A stretch of DNA of 64,000 nucleotides from Paenibacillus planticolens (GCF_013141725.1 NZ_WHNZ01000061.1:496001-560000), one strand, 5' to 3'; positions 1 to 8,654 are shown, counted from the stretch's first letter. The notes: generated by a model from the letters alone, not told the origin. A program made the numbers and translations.

Positions 1-617
1 GGCCCGACTGCAATAACGACTTTGCTTCCTTGTCCCAATTTGCCTGCGGCTAGCGCATCCTGAATGGCAGGCCTCAATTGCTGCCCGTCTTCCTTCTCGT
101 AGCAAATCCAGGCCACGTCAGCTTCCTTGGCACGCTGCAGCAGCTGCTTCCAAGAATAAACGGCTTCCACCTGCGGCACACGATTCCTGTGCGCTTGCTC
201 CGCGGCTTCTTTGGCAATTTTCTGCCAGCGCTCCGTTCGCTTCGCTTCTTTCTTGGCATCATACTGCACAATCGTACGTTCCGATAAAAAAGGAAGAAAC
301 CGGGCTGCCCCGATCTCGGTCCCTTTTTGAATAATCGTTTCCATCTTGTCGCCTTTGGGCAGGCTCTGGGCAATCCACACCTGAACAGCTGATTCGGCGT
401 CCATAGGCAGTTCCTCCACAATTTCTGCGGTAACCAGCCCTTTATCTAATTGGGAGATCCGTACGAGCACTTCGCGGTCTGCGCCATTACTGCAAATAAC
501 TTTGTCTCCGATGTCTGCCCGCATCACTCGCATCAGATGATGTGCGTCGTCTCCCTCAATGGTGACGGTCTGATTATCGGAGTGAAACTGCTCTAACGGA
601 AGAAAATAACGCTGCAT
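1..617 (-). CDS. rsmE: 16S rRNA (uracil1498-N3)-methyltransferase RsmE, C-terminus cut by window edge
   Basis: The first 205 codons are present and the gene runs off the left edge of the window. The ATG at 615-617 has GAGAGG eight bases upstream. The protein starts MQRYFLPLEQF, which fits the N-terminal PUA-like RNA-binding domain of RsmE. The SPOUT methyltransferase domain follows, with SLPKGDKMETIIQKGTEIG near residues 108-126, and the visible part ends IAVGP, the start of the conserved knot motif (VGPEGG in the family). RsmE methylates U1498 of 16S rRNA using S-adenosylmethionine. Its place downstream of prmA matches the dnaJ-prmA-rsmE order of B. subtilis (yqeU). The function is a family assignment and the missing C-terminus could not be inspected. 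Confidence 0.93.
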   Translation of the reverse strand, partial: MQRYFLPLEQFHSDNQTVTIEGDDAHHLMRVMRADIGDKVICSNGADREVLVRISQLDKGLVTAEIVEELPMDAESAVQVWIAQSLPKGDKMETIIQKGTEIGAARFLPFLSERTIVQYDAKKEAKRTERWQKIAKEAAEQAHRNRVPQVEAVYSWKQLLQRAKEADVAWICYEKEDGQQLRPAIQDALAAGKLGQGSKVVIAVG

Positions 618-733
618 AGTCAAAGCCTCTCTATCTTCGTTCATTTCAATGTGTTGTGTATAGTAAGTGAATCTTCCACTCACCATCATACCTTTTTTGC
701 ACCAGAAAAGCTACAAAGGGATGAACTTGGCAG

Positions 734-1405
734 TTACATGCCGAGGATCCAGGCAATTGGTATGGAAAAGAGCTCTATGATATTTTTAGCCAAGCCTAAG
801 TAAGGATCTAATGTTACTTGCCGGAGCGGTCTTACGAACACAACGAGCAGGAAAATGACGGATGCCCATTGCTCAAACTTTTGCAACGACTCACTGTATC
901 TTAAATCCACGAGATCCTGAATAATGCGGTAACCGTCAAGCGGCGGAATCGGGATTAAGTTAAACAAGAACAATGTGAGATTAATACTGACCATTAATTG
1001 TAAAAAGATAAGGATGGCGCTGGCGCTTCCCTTTTGCATGTCAGCCAGCCAGCCGTATTTCTGGCATAGTACTAATACAAAAAAGCTAATAAATGCAAGA
1101 ATCAAGTTGCTTACCGGTCCTGCCGCCGTTACGATAATCCCCATCAAACGGGGGCGTTTGAAATTTCCGCGGTTTACAGGAACAGGCTTTGCCCAACCGA
1201 AACCGGCAATGAGCAGCATGATCGTCCCGAAGAGATCCAAGTGGACCATAGGATTAAGGGAGACCCTGCCGAATTGATAAGCCGTAGAGTCTCCTAATTT
1301 ATAAGCGCTATACGCGTGAGCGAATTCATGAATGGTAAACGAAAGCACAAGGACCAGAATGACAAAAGGCAGCGTACTCCAGTCATAAAACAATAATCCT
1401 CCCAT
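734..1405 (-). CDS. Site-2 protease family (M50) membrane metalloprotease
   Basis: This 223-residue polytopic membrane protein carries the zinc-binding HEFAH motif at residues 26-30 inside the first hydrophobic segment. A second metal ligand is probably Asp157 in NLIPIPPLDGYR (about 149-160), the NPDG-like motif of M50 proteases. It has about five membrane segments and no PDZ or CBS domain, so it is a minimal S2P of the YwhC type. It would cleave substrates within the membrane; the substrate is unknown. It starts 11 bases after the prmA stop with an AGGTG ribosome site, so it probably belongs to the prmA-rsmE transcript. B. subtilis does not have this gene at that place. Confidence 0.88.
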   Translation of the reverse strand: MGGLLFYDWSTLPFVILVLVLSFTIHEFAHAYSAYKLGDSTAYQFGRVSLNPMVHLDLFGTIMLLIAGFGWAKPVPVNRGNFKRPRLMGIIVTAAGPVSNLILAFISFFVLVLCQKYGWLADMQKGSASAILIFLQLMVSINLTLFLFNLIPIPPLDGYRIIQDLVDLRYSESLQKFEQWASVIFLLVVFVRPLRQVTLDPYLGLAKNIIELFSIPIAWILGM

Positions 1406-1415
1406 AGACGGACAC

Positions 1416-2390
1416 CTACAGCTTTCTAGCTACGATCACTACCCAATTCGAATCATAGTTTTTCTCTACAATTGTGAATTTGGCGTCAACCAGCGCTTTT
1501 TCGACTAGCTCTTCCTTAGCGGTAATAATACCGGACGTAATGTAATAGCCACCTTGCTGCAGTACCTCATAGACATCGTCAACAAAGGTTACAATAACTT
1601 CAGCCAAAATGTTCGCGACAACGAGCTGCACCGGAATCGAGACGCCAAGCTTGTCAGCGCCTTCTGTTTCGCTTTCTTTCAGAACGCCGAGCAAATCGCT
1701 CAATTTGACCGTGATTTTGTCTTCAAGTCCATTTTGCTTCGTATTATCTTCGGCACTTGTAACAGCGACAGGGTCCAAGTCCACAGCCAGCACATGCTTG
1801 GCTCCGAGCTTTGCGGCGGCAACGGATAAAATACCGGAACCCGTCCCTACGTCAATCACATCGTCCCCTGGCTTCAGTACGTTCTCCAGTGTTTTCAAGC
1901 ACAGCGACGTTGTCGCGTGTGTGCCTGTCCCGAACGCCATGCCTGGATCAAGCTCCAAAATCAGCTCACCCGGTGAAGCCGTGTACTCTTCCCAAGTCGG
2001 TTTAATCGTCAGACGGTCTGTAATGCGAATCGGTTTGAAATATTGCTTCCAAGCATGCGCCCAATCCTCGTCATCCACTTCTCTTAATTCATAAGTTGGA
2101 TTGCCTGTATCGATATCAAAATCGCTCAGTTGTTCAACGGAAGCCTTCAGATTAGCCATAACAGGTTCCATGTCTGTTCCATGATAGAAATAGCCTTTGA
2201 TCACGGCTCTTCCTTCCGGAATATCATTAAACGGCGTTTCGTACAATTGGCCGAACGACGTATCCCGCTCCTTGTTTAATGTCCCCGATTCTTCAATGGA
2301 GACGCCCCCAGCGCCCAATTCATGAACAAAGTTCGTAATCATTTCTATTGCTTCTTCTGTCGTATGTACGGTTAATTCTTGCCAAAGCAT
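1416..2390 (-). CDS. prmA: Ribosomal protein L11 methyltransferase PrmA
   Basis: The 324-residue length is close to B. subtilis PrmA (yqeT). The SAM-binding motif I DVIDVGTGSGILSVAA lies near residue 176, followed by the acidic LAVDLDP of motif II and VVANILAEV, the NPPY-like substrate motif of PrmA. The N-terminal third, starting MLWQELTVHTTEEAIEMI, is the L11-recognition domain. The enzyme trimethylates ribosomal protein L11. The ATG has AGGAGGAG nine bases upstream. It is normally next to dnaJ; here about 6.6 kb of other genes separate the two, so it must have its own promoter in 2391-2600. Confidence 0.95.
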   Translation of the reverse strand: MLWQELTVHTTEEAIEMITNFVHELGAGGVSIEESGTLNKERDTSFGQLYETPFNDIPEGRAVIKGYFYHGTDMEPVMANLKASVEQLSDFDIDTGNPTYELREVDDEDWAHAWKQYFKPIRITDRLTIKPTWEEYTASPGELILELDPGMAFGTGTHATTSLCLKTLENVLKPGDDVIDVGTGSGILSVAAAKLGAKHVLAVDLDPVAVTSAEDNTKQNGLEDKITVKLSDLLGVLKESETEGADKLGVSIPVQLVVANILAEVIVTFVDDVYEVLQQGGYYITSGIITAKEELVEKALVDAKFTIVEKNYDSNWVVIVARKL

Positions 2391-2625
2391 CGGTATTGCT
2401 CCTCCTGTCGGTTATTACCTTCGCAAAATAAGCCCATCGGGGCTATTTTCACACATCATTGTACTACACTTCGCTTCTTGGGTAAAATAACCTACATGAA
2501 AGCGTTATATTTTATTGTTTTCTTAATAACTTCCTAATACATTCATGCTAATTTTAAATAAAGGTGGATAGCAGTTAGCAATGGCCATTACCGCCCTCAT
2601 CCTATGCTAGAATGGAGTCTTCCCC

Positions 2626-3432
2626 ATGGTCAGAACACTACTTATTTTTCTTATTATTGTCGGGCTGGAGCTCTCGACACCTTTTGCTAGCGCCACTTTG
2701 CTGGCTGACAACTACAGCCAAGTTACCGCTCACCGCGGCAGCTCCACTAAAGCACCTGAGAACACGCTCAGCGCCTTCCGCCAAGCCATTGCGGATAAAG
2801 CCGGCTTCGCCGAGCTTGACGTGCAAGAAACGTTGGACGGAGTCGTTATGCTTATGCACGATGACAATGCGCGCCGCACGACGGGAATCGATAAAAACAT
2901 GTGGGAAGTCACCTCGTCTGAACTGCGTGCAGCCAGCGCAGGCAGTTGGTTTAGTCCTAAATTTAAGAATGAACGCGTCCCTACCCTCGATGAAGCGATC
3001 GATCTGGCCAAGGACCGTATTAAACTAAATATTGAATTGAAAAATAACGGGCACGTCAAGCAGCTCGCTGAGAAAACGGTTGATATCATTAATGCCCATG
3101 GGTTTGAAAAGCAATGCACGGTAACATCCTTTGATGCCGGCTTGCTGCATACGGTAAGGAAACTGAATCCGCGCATTAAAACGGGTCTTCTTATCGGCCA
3201 GAAAACAGATACGGCCGCGCTTTGGGAGAGTCAAGATTATGACGTCGTTTCTGCAGCTTATCCGTTGATTAACGAACAATTTATGAAGGAAGCCGCTTTG
3301 CACAATAAAGAAGTTTACGCTTGGACAGTCAACGATGAAGACGTGATGAAGCGCATGCTCGAGCTTGGCGTCACAAGCATCATTACGAATGTTCCCGATG
3401 TCCTTATTCGATTAATGAACGGACTGAATTAA
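2626..3432 (+). CDS. Secreted glycerophosphodiester phosphodiesterase
   Basis: A 268-residue GDPD-family TIM barrel with an N-terminal signal peptide (hydrophobic stretch about 3-24). Catalytic and metal-binding motifs are visible: AHRGSSTKAPENT with His36-Arg37-Gly38 and Glu45-Asn46, ELDVQ with Glu63 and Asp65, and MHDDNARRTTG with His78-Asp79. The C-terminal VYAWTVNDEDVMKRMLELGVTSI segment is also typical. The enzyme hydrolyses glycerophosphodiesters to glycerol-3-phosphate and an alcohol, releasing phosphate-rich nutrient from phospholipid head groups or teichoic acid outside the cell. The start is ATG with GGAG eight bases upstream. It is divergent from prmA and ends in a strong bidirectional hairpin. 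With the nearby alkaline phosphatase it suggests a phosphate-scavenging theme, which is inference. Confidence 0.93.
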   Translation: MVRTLLIFLIIVGLELSTPFASATLLADNYSQVTAHRGSSTKAPENTLSAFRQAIADKAGFAELDVQETLDGVVMLMHDDNARRTTGIDKNMWEVTSSELRAASAGSWFSPKFKNERVPTLDEAIDLAKDRIKLNIELKNNGHVKQLAEKTVDIINAHGFEKQCTVTSFDAGLLHTVRKLNPRIKTGLLIGQKTDTAALWESQDYDVVSAAYPLINEQFMKEAALHNKEVYAWTVNDEDVMKRMLELGVTSIITNVPDVLIRLMNGLN

Positions 3433-3447
3433 ACGGTTATTACAAAC

Positions 3448-3493
3448 AAAAGCATCTGTGGCTCGCGGCATTCGCGGGCAACAGATGCTTTTT
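3448..3493. terminator. Bidirectional hairpin terminator
   Basis: AAAAGCATCTGT (3448-3459) pairs with ACAGATGCTTTTT (3481-3493) around a GC-rich inner stem. It has an A run on one side and a T run on the other, so it can end both the GDPD gene (plus) and the small gene at 3499 (minus). Confidence 0.85.
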
Positions 3494-3498
3494 GCAAC

Positions 3499-3774
3499 TT
3501 ATATGGAACCGCCGGCGTCCTCAATGACACGGCATGCTTGCTCATACATGGAATCGTCAATAACTGCAGCCAATATAATATCCAGGCCTATTGCATTGAC
3601 ATCCCCGTCTACGCTTAACATGCCGTCCGCCATCGCGGATTCGAATCCGCGTCCGATATCATTGTCAAACCGGTCCACCTGGACATCAGCGGCTCTAAGT
3701 GCTTTCAGCTTGGCTGCCGCGCCTTCGGCTTGCTCAGGAGAATGAAAATAGGCAAGAATGGCTCTCTCTGCCAT
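3499..3774 (-). CDS. Conserved small protein of unknown function
   Basis: 91 residues when started at the ATG at 3772-3774 (MAERAILAYFHSPEQAE), which follows a GGAAGAGAG ribosome site. A longer reading from 3858 would run through the small gene upstream and is less likely. The protein looks like a compact soluble alpha/beta fold: a first strand RAILAYF, a helix beginning SPEQAEGAAAKLKAL, and a glycine-rich middle. The style resembles stress-related small proteins that sense or mark envelope stress, but I do not recognise the family. It is translationally coupled to the YfhD-like ORF, whose stop lies one base upstream of this start. Confidence 0.7.
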   Translation of the reverse strand: MAERAILAYFHSPEQAEGAAAKLKALRAADVQVDRFDNDIGRGFESAMADGMLSVDGDVNAIGLDIILAAVIDDSMYEQACRVIEDAGGSI

Positions 3775-3775
3775 G

Positions 3776-3925
3776 TTAACTCTCTTCCTGTCTGTGATCT
3801 GCGGCTTCTGCCCGCTCAGCAGCCTCGAAGTCGTCCCTATCTGCAACCTCAGCCGCAAATTCTACATCCTCGTTCTTGGCAACCGGCAATTGACTTTGCT
3901 TATCTTGGCTTTGCTTCGGACTCAT
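3776..3925 (-). CDS. YfhD-like small protein
   Basis: A 49-residue ORF starting MSPKQSQDKQSQLP. It has an ideal GGAGG ribosome site (3932-3936) six bases before the ATG at 3923-3925. Its stop is one base before the next start, so the two form a small operon. It is hydrophilic and very acidic. The run DVEFAAEVADRDDFEAAERAEAAD, read in two parts as DVEFAAEVADRDD and FEAAERAEAAD, resembles the C-terminal half of the YfhD family of short Bacillales proteins (P..K..DVEFS.ELAD..D.EA..RA.AAD), which have no settled role. Helical and probably unstructured at the N-terminus. The family match is from memory of the pattern. Confidence 0.65.
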   Translation of the reverse strand: MSPKQSQDKQSQLPVAKNEDVEFAAEVADRDDFEAAERAEAADHRQEES

Positions 3926-4004
3926 CTTTGAACCTCCTAAAAGCTATCATAGTAAAATCCAGTTTTTAGTTTGCCAAAGGAAGTTCTTTTTATACAAAAG
4001 ACAG

Positions 4005-4802
4005 CTATTCTTTTATTTTCTCGAAGGATGCATCGTAAAGACGGAACATCGTCTTATAGCCAGATTCATCAAGCTTCACTCCGACATCGAGCTTGCCTTT
4101 AATGAGCAGAGGTCCAGAGGTGTACCGGAGCTTCACATCGTCAGGCAGAAATACGATCATAATTTTATTCCAATAAGTTTCATCCCCATTATCAAAAGGA
4201 CATTCGGCTCCCGGTTTCGGGATGAGCAGAAACCAATGCTTGTCAAAGGAAAGCACTTCCCCCATAAACCCTTTAATTTGAACGGTTTTGCCGCTCATAT
4301 CCCAGAAGCGGTCAGACGGCGTATCCTGCTTGTCATTGTCAAAAAATTGATCCCAGTTGATTTCGTTCGTCAATGAAGTGGGCGGCTTCGCAGATTTACT
4401 CGGCTCATCTGCCTTGGACTTCGGCTGGGCGCTAGGTGTCGGAGCTGCTTCAGCTTTGACAGTCGCAGGTTGTGCTGCGGGAGCTGGGCTTGGCACAGCT
4501 TTTGGCGGTTCCGAAGCCTTAGGAGACGGAATCGCCGCTGGCTGCGCATCTTTCATTGATGCTGCCTCTGCAGCTTCTGGTGTTGGCTTGGGCATAGCAG
4601 TTGGAACCGCAATTTCCGGCGCAGCCGAAGCGGCAGGCTTGGCGGCTGCCGGTTCCTCGGGACGCAAAACGGGCGCAGCGGTTGCAAGCGTCGTCGTTTC
4701 CGAACTGCCGAAAGCTTGACCGGCGGTGACCGTTTGCTTTTGACCGCATCCTGCAACGAGCATGACTACGACTAAGATCAGTAGATATAACCTTTTTCTC
4801 AT
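4005..4802 (-). CDS. DUF3299-like lipoprotein with long Ala/Pro/Lys-rich linker
   Basis: The start at 4802 (MRKRLYLL) is chosen because GAGGTGAG precedes it. A start at 4823 would give an ATGA overlap with the permease but has no ribosome site. The lipobox LVAGC puts the lipidated cysteine at residue 19. Residues about 25-145 are a low-complexity Ala/Pro/Lys/Glu spacer. The C-terminal 115 residues (from INWDQFFD) resemble DUF3299: a GFMGEVLSFDKHWFLLIPKPG segment (split GFMGEVLSF, DKHWFLLIPKPG), a conserved Cys in AECPFD, and a final strand pattern. In proteobacteria DUF3299 proteins are encoded with MacB/LolE-like ABC transporters, as here. The domain assignment is moderate and the function is unknown. 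Confidence 0.8.
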   Translation of the reverse strand: MRKRLYLLILVVVMLVAGCGQKQTVTAGQAFGSSETTTLATAAPVLRPEEPAAAKPAASAAPEIAVPTAMPKPTPEAAEAASMKDAQPAAIPSPKASEPPKAVPSPAPAAQPATVKAEAAPTPSAQPKSKADEPSKSAKPPTSLTNEINWDQFFDNDKQDTPSDRFWDMSGKTVQIKGFMGEVLSFDKHWFLLIPKPGAECPFDNGDETYWNKIMIVFLPDDVKLRYTSGPLLIKGKLDVGVKLDESGYKTMFRLYDASFEKIKE

Positions 4803-4819
4803 CCATCTCACCTCAAACT

Positions 4820-6034
4820 TCATGACTTAAATAATTGCAAAGGGTCTACACGATAGGCTTGCAGCGCCGGTCCTATGGAAGCAACAACGCCAATGCCTAA
4901 CGTTCCTGCAATAAGCAGCCATTCTCCCTGCATGAACTGCCAGGATTGCAGCTGCAGACCTGTAAATTCAAACACAATGTCACGGCTCAAATAACCGCCT
5001 ACATGTCCTGCGAGAATTCCAAACACAAGTCCAATCAACGTAAGCAGCAGACCTTCTCCGATCAGCGAAGACCAAATAAATCCCTTCGATTTTCCGATTA
5101 AACGCAGCAAAGCCACGTCTTTTTTACGCTCATTCACCGCTGCAACAAGAGAGAGCAAAATGGAAACCGCCGCCAAAAAAATACAGATCACGGTTACGAC
5201 GCTTAACGCCCCGGTCCCTTTATCTACGACGTTAACGACATCAGCCACCGCTTTGCTTGTATAAATCGCTTGAACATTGCTCATCTGCCCGTACTTCGTC
5301 TTAATGGATTGAGCTCCGATCAGCGTCTTTGGTTTAATTAGAATTGAAGTAACTTCTCTATGCTCCCCGTCCTGACCCCCGTGAACGGCCCAAGCATAAT
5401 CCAGCGTAGTAAAAACAGCTCTATCGTCAGACGTGAATAAAGGAGGTAAAATGCCAACGACCGTATAACTAAAGTCGTGATGATGCTCCTCTTCCTCCGT
5501 CCCTTCTTCCTCTTCCGCTTCCTCTAAACCTTTCACCAACCCGTGCGCGCCTTGAAACTTATCCCCAATATGGAGCCCTAATGTGCTTGCAATATGGGAA
5601 CCGACAATCGTTTCGCCAAGCTTTCCATACATGTTCCCTTGAGCCAATTGTTTGTCCGAACCATAGCGGGTTGCAAAATAACCGGGCTCCATCCCTACAA
5701 TGGGAAATCCGTTATAGTTATCCCCTGTCGTCATCGCAAACGCGCGATCAACAGACTCATCTTTACGCAATTCATCCAGCAAAGCGTAAGGCACATTTCC
5801 TGTCGGAGCGCCGACATGATAATACGTGTTTAGAGCAAGCTGCGAAGCACTTCCCTTGGCACCGATCGTTACCTCGAAAGGGCCGTAGCCCTTCTCTGCC
5901 CCTTGCTCCAGCCCTTCACTGCAAAGCAGCAAAAAGACGACCAAAGCAGCCGTAACCGTTACCGATAAAACAGTAAGAAGAGAGAGCGTTTTCCTGTGAA
6001 GCACATTTCTCCAGACCAATCCGATTATTCTCAT
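4820..6034 (-). CDS. ABC transporter permease, FtsX/MacB type
   Basis: 404 residues with the classic FtsX layout: one N-terminal membrane segment (about 17-38), a large extracytoplasmic MacB-PCD-like domain, and three C-terminal membrane segments (about 275-300, 320-345 and 370-392), ending in RVDPLQLFKS. Residues 171-187 form a striking Glu/His-rich loop, EEAEEEEGTEEEEHHH, in the extracytoplasmic domain, suggestive of divalent-metal binding. It overlaps the ATPase stop by four bases (ATGA). Such mechanotransmission exporters move lipoproteins, peptides or lipids, or signal to envelope enzymes. The cargo here is unknown. Confidence 0.92.
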   Translation of the reverse strand: MRIIGLVWRNVLHRKTLSLLTVLSVTVTAALVVFLLLCSEGLEQGAEKGYGPFEVTIGAKGSASQLALNTYYHVGAPTGNVPYALLDELRKDESVDRAFAMTTGDNYNGFPIVGMEPGYFATRYGSDKQLAQGNMYGKLGETIVGSHIASTLGLHIGDKFQGAHGLVKGLEEAEEEEGTEEEEHHHDFSYTVVGILPPLFTSDDRAVFTTLDYAWAVHGGQDGEHREVTSILIKPKTLIGAQSIKTKYGQMSNVQAIYTSKAVADVVNVVDKGTGALSVVTVICIFLAAVSILLSLVAAVNERKKDVALLRLIGKSKGFIWSSLIGEGLLLTLIGLVFGILAGHVGGYLSRDIVFEFTGLQLQSWQFMQGEWLLIAGTLGIGVVASIGPALQAYRVDPLQLFKS

Positions 6035-6708
6035 ACGGCATTTCTCCTTGGCACCTCGTTAATCTCCCCAATATGAACACGCTTCGGATACATTTCCGCC
6101 AAATGCAAATCATGTGTAACCGTTACAAGCGTAAGCTTCTCTGACTCGCAGATGTTCAGCAGCAAAGACATAACCTCGCCTGCCGTCTCCCAATCTAAGC
6201 TGCCTGTAGGCTCATCGGCCAAGACAAGCTGCGGCTTGGTGATAAGTGCGCGAATGATCGCAGCTCTCTGCTGCTGCCCTCTTGACAGCTCATATGGCAT
6301 ATGATGCTGGCGATCCTTCAGCCCGACTCTGTCAAACCAGTCATCCAGCTGCTCTTTCGCTTGTTTCTTGGACCATTCTGGCGGAACAATAAGCTCCACA
6401 TTTTGTCTGGCTGTCAAGGACGAAATCAAATGAAAATCTTGAAAAATGTAACCGACATGCTCCGCCCTAAAACGGTCTCTCTTACTTTGCGAATACCCGT
6501 GGAGAGGCAAACCATTCACCCATATTTCGCCTGCGTCCGGAATCATAACGCCGCTCAACAGATGCAGCAGTGTGCTTTTGCCGCTGCCGCTAGGTCCAAG
6601 CAGAGCTATTCGTTCACCTTGCTGGATCTTCCACTCCGGAACGTTAAGAATCGACAAGCGCTGCCCATGCATCGTGAACGATTTTGAAATATTGTTCATC
6701 TCAATCAT
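6031..6708 (-). CDS. ABC transporter ATP-binding protein, LolD/MacB type
   Basis: A 225-residue nucleotide-binding subunit with Walker A GPSGSGKST (about 39-47), Q-loop YIFQDFHL, signature ELSRGQQQRAA, Walker B LVLADEPTGSLD and H-loop VTHDLHLAE. The DEPTGSLD signature and the FtsX-like partner place it in the LolCDE/MacB group. SD GGAGG six bases before the ATG. It lies 33 bases downstream of the alkaline phosphatase terminator, so transcription could come from readthrough or from a short-leader promoter. Confidence 0.95.
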   Translation of the reverse strand: MIEMNNISKSFTMHGQRLSILNVPEWKIQQGERIALLGPSGSGKSTLLHLLSGVMIPDAGEIWVNGLPLHGYSQSKRDRFRAEHVGYIFQDFHLISSLTARQNVELIVPPEWSKKQAKEQLDDWFDRVGLKDRQHHMPYELSRGQQQRAAIIRALITKPQLVLADEPTGSLDWETAGEVMSLLLNICESEKLTLVTVTHDLHLAEMYPKRVHIGEINEVPRRNAV

Positions 6709-6741
6709 AGATGTCCTCCATATTCATAGGTCAAAGATAGG

Positions 6742-6775
6742 AAAAGAGGACAAGGGAAGCGTGTTCCCCTGTCCT
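6742..6775 (-). terminator. Terminator after alkaline phosphatase
   Basis: On the minus strand AGGACAGGGGAA pairs with TTCCCTTGTCCT over a five-base loop, followed by CTTTTCC. It lies just after the phosphatase stop and before the ABC ATPase. Confidence 0.75.
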
Positions 6776-6792
6776 TCATGACCTTCTATCCT

Positions 6793-8523
6793 CTAGTTTT
6801 TCACGATGCGCTCGTTAACTGAATCCCATGTCATGGTTTTGCCAGTCAGCTTGTTGAATGCTTCCAGCGGCAGATACAGCTTGCCATTGTCTACTTGGCC
6901 AACCAGTGTGCTAGCCGTTCCGTTTTCCGTGATAGCGCCGGTTTCAACCAGCACCGAGAGCTTCTCGCTGCCTTTGGACAGCGTAACTGTTTTCGTCGCT
7001 TCGTCCCAAGCAACTTGAATGTCTAAAGCTTCGGCCAGTGATTTCGCCGTAAATAATGTCTTGTTGTCACGCGTCACTTTGAAGAGCGGATACAAGTATT
7101 TGTCTTGCAGTTCTTTCGTCGCAGCGGCCAGATCAACGCCAATTACTTTCGCACCGCTTTTTGCAATATCGGTATTATCAACGTCACCTTTGACCAAGGA
7201 AGCGATAGGTCCATAAGCCCATACGCCAACGTCTACGCCGGTATGACCATGTCCTGTCCAGCCAACAGCCAAGCGTTTGGAAACAACCGCATTGTAGCCG
7301 CCAGCGCGTCCGTAAGAGGAACCGTCACCTTTCAAAATCAACGCAATTTCCTCGTCAGACAAGTCTGTGAAGCCAATGTTATCGGCAACGATTTTACGAA
7401 CGTCATCCGCGGTTTGCGCAGTTTTCAAAATAGCGTCCAAATACTCATAAGAGTGCTTTTGTTTATTGAACAGATCTACATTCAACTCGTACACGTTGTT
7501 GATCCCTAAAGACAAACCGCCTGTTTCATGGTCAGCCGTTACAACAACGGAAGTGTTGCCGTCTTTTTTGGCGAAATCAACCAATGTTTTGAACGTGGCA
7601 TCAAGCTCCAGCATTTCTTGAATGTTAGCAGGAAGATCATTGGCGTGGCCTGCGTGATCGATACGGCCTTGCTCAACCATCAGCACGAAACCATCTTTGT
7701 TTTGTGATAAAATATCAAGTGCTTTTTGCGTTAATTGCGGCAAGCTCGGTGTATTCTCATCACGATCAAGTACGTAAGGAATTTCATTCAGTGCAAAAAG
7801 TCCGAGTGCATGATCCGCTGTTGCAGGGATTGCATCTAATCCTTTTTTGTCAAACGCCGTTGTGTAGCCTTTAGCTTCGAAGTCAGGAATAATATTTTTA
7901 TCTGTACGTTTACCCTTTTCGTCTTTCGTCACAAAGTTCACTTTACCGCCGCCGAAAAATACATTGACACCGCTAGCAAGGTATTGGGAAGCGATGGCAT
8001 TCTGGTTGCTGCGTTGACGAACATGGGATGCCCAAACCGCAGGCGTAGCTCCGACAATGCTGTCTGTCGTTACTAGGCCGGTTGCTTTGCCTTGCTTCAT
8101 CGCGGCTTCAATGATCGAACCAAAAGGCTTGGCAACATCGCCGTTGGACACGCTGATCGCGTTATTGTATGTTTTATTTCCTGTAGAAAAAGCCGTTGCA
8201 GCTGCAGCTGAGTCAGTGACAGCACCGGATTCCGATGTGTATGGACCTGCTTGCGAGTATGTAGTTGCTTTACCGACATAATATCCGCCATCAAGCTCTA
8301 AGCGGTCTTTATTTAAAAACTTTTTGGAGTAATATCTTGCTGCCGTTACTTCAGCCGGCCCCATGCCGTCACCGATCAATACAATCAAGTTCTTCGATTG
8401 CGCCGGCGCCGCTGGTACGGAAGACGGAGTCGTTTCAGCTGCAGTTGCTACGCCTGCTACGTTTAAGGCCAGTAAGGAAAGCGTAAGACCGGAACCCATG
8501 ATTTGTTTCAAGCTTTTTTTCAA
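6793..8523 (-). CDS. Secreted alkaline phosphatase with C-terminal copper-amine-oxidase-N-type (stalk) domain
   Basis: 576 residues with a Sec signal peptide (about 1-29, ending VATAAE). The PhoA fold is shown by LIGDGMGPAE (metal Asp52), TDSAAAAT with nucleophile Ser105, MVEQGRIDHAGHAND, VTADHETGG and WTGHGHTG (metal and phosphate ligands). Ordinary secreted PhoA proteins end near residue 470. Here about 90 more residues (485-576) match the copper amine oxidase N-terminal-like repeat common in Paenibacillus surface proteins (TAKSLAEALDIQVAWDE, LYLPLEAFNKL, MTWDSVNERI). It hydrolyses phosphomonoesters outside the cell. The start is TTG with GGAGGG upstream. I could not find a convincing Pho box. 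Confidence 0.94.
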   Translation of the reverse strand: MKKSLKQIMGSGLTLSLLALNVAGVATAAETTPSSVPAAPAQSKNLIVLIGDGMGPAEVTAARYYSKKFLNKDRLELDGGYYVGKATTYSQAGPYTSESGAVTDSAAAATAFSTGNKTYNNAISVSNGDVAKPFGSIIEAAMKQGKATGLVTTDSIVGATPAVWASHVRQRSNQNAIASQYLASGVNVFFGGGKVNFVTKDEKGKRTDKNIIPDFEAKGYTTAFDKKGLDAIPATADHALGLFALNEIPYVLDRDENTPSLPQLTQKALDILSQNKDGFVLMVEQGRIDHAGHANDLPANIQEMLELDATFKTLVDFAKKDGNTSVVVTADHETGGLSLGINNVYELNVDLFNKQKHSYEYLDAILKTAQTADDVRKIVADNIGFTDLSDEEIALILKGDGSSYGRAGGYNAVVSKRLAVGWTGHGHTGVDVGVWAYGPIASLVKGDVDNTDIAKSGAKVIGVDLAAATKELQDKYLYPLFKVTRDNKTLFTAKSLAEALDIQVAWDEATKTVTLSKGSEKLSVLVETGAITENGTASTLVGQVDNGKLYLPLEAFNKLTGKTMTWDSVNERIVKN

Positions 8524-8654
8524 GTTGTATTCCCTCCAAATATTAAGAATCTCACGTTATCTATCATATCGTTCATAGATTAAGAGGACGTTATCCGTAA
8601 GTATTCGCTATGTAAAAAATTCCATATAATATTTGCTGAATGTAAACGAACGAG

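Noticed and set aside
8524-8640. Pho box for the alkaline phosphatase
   Set aside because: TTACATA and CTTACG occur upstream but without regular 11-base spacing or a clear -10, so I do not call a PhoP site.
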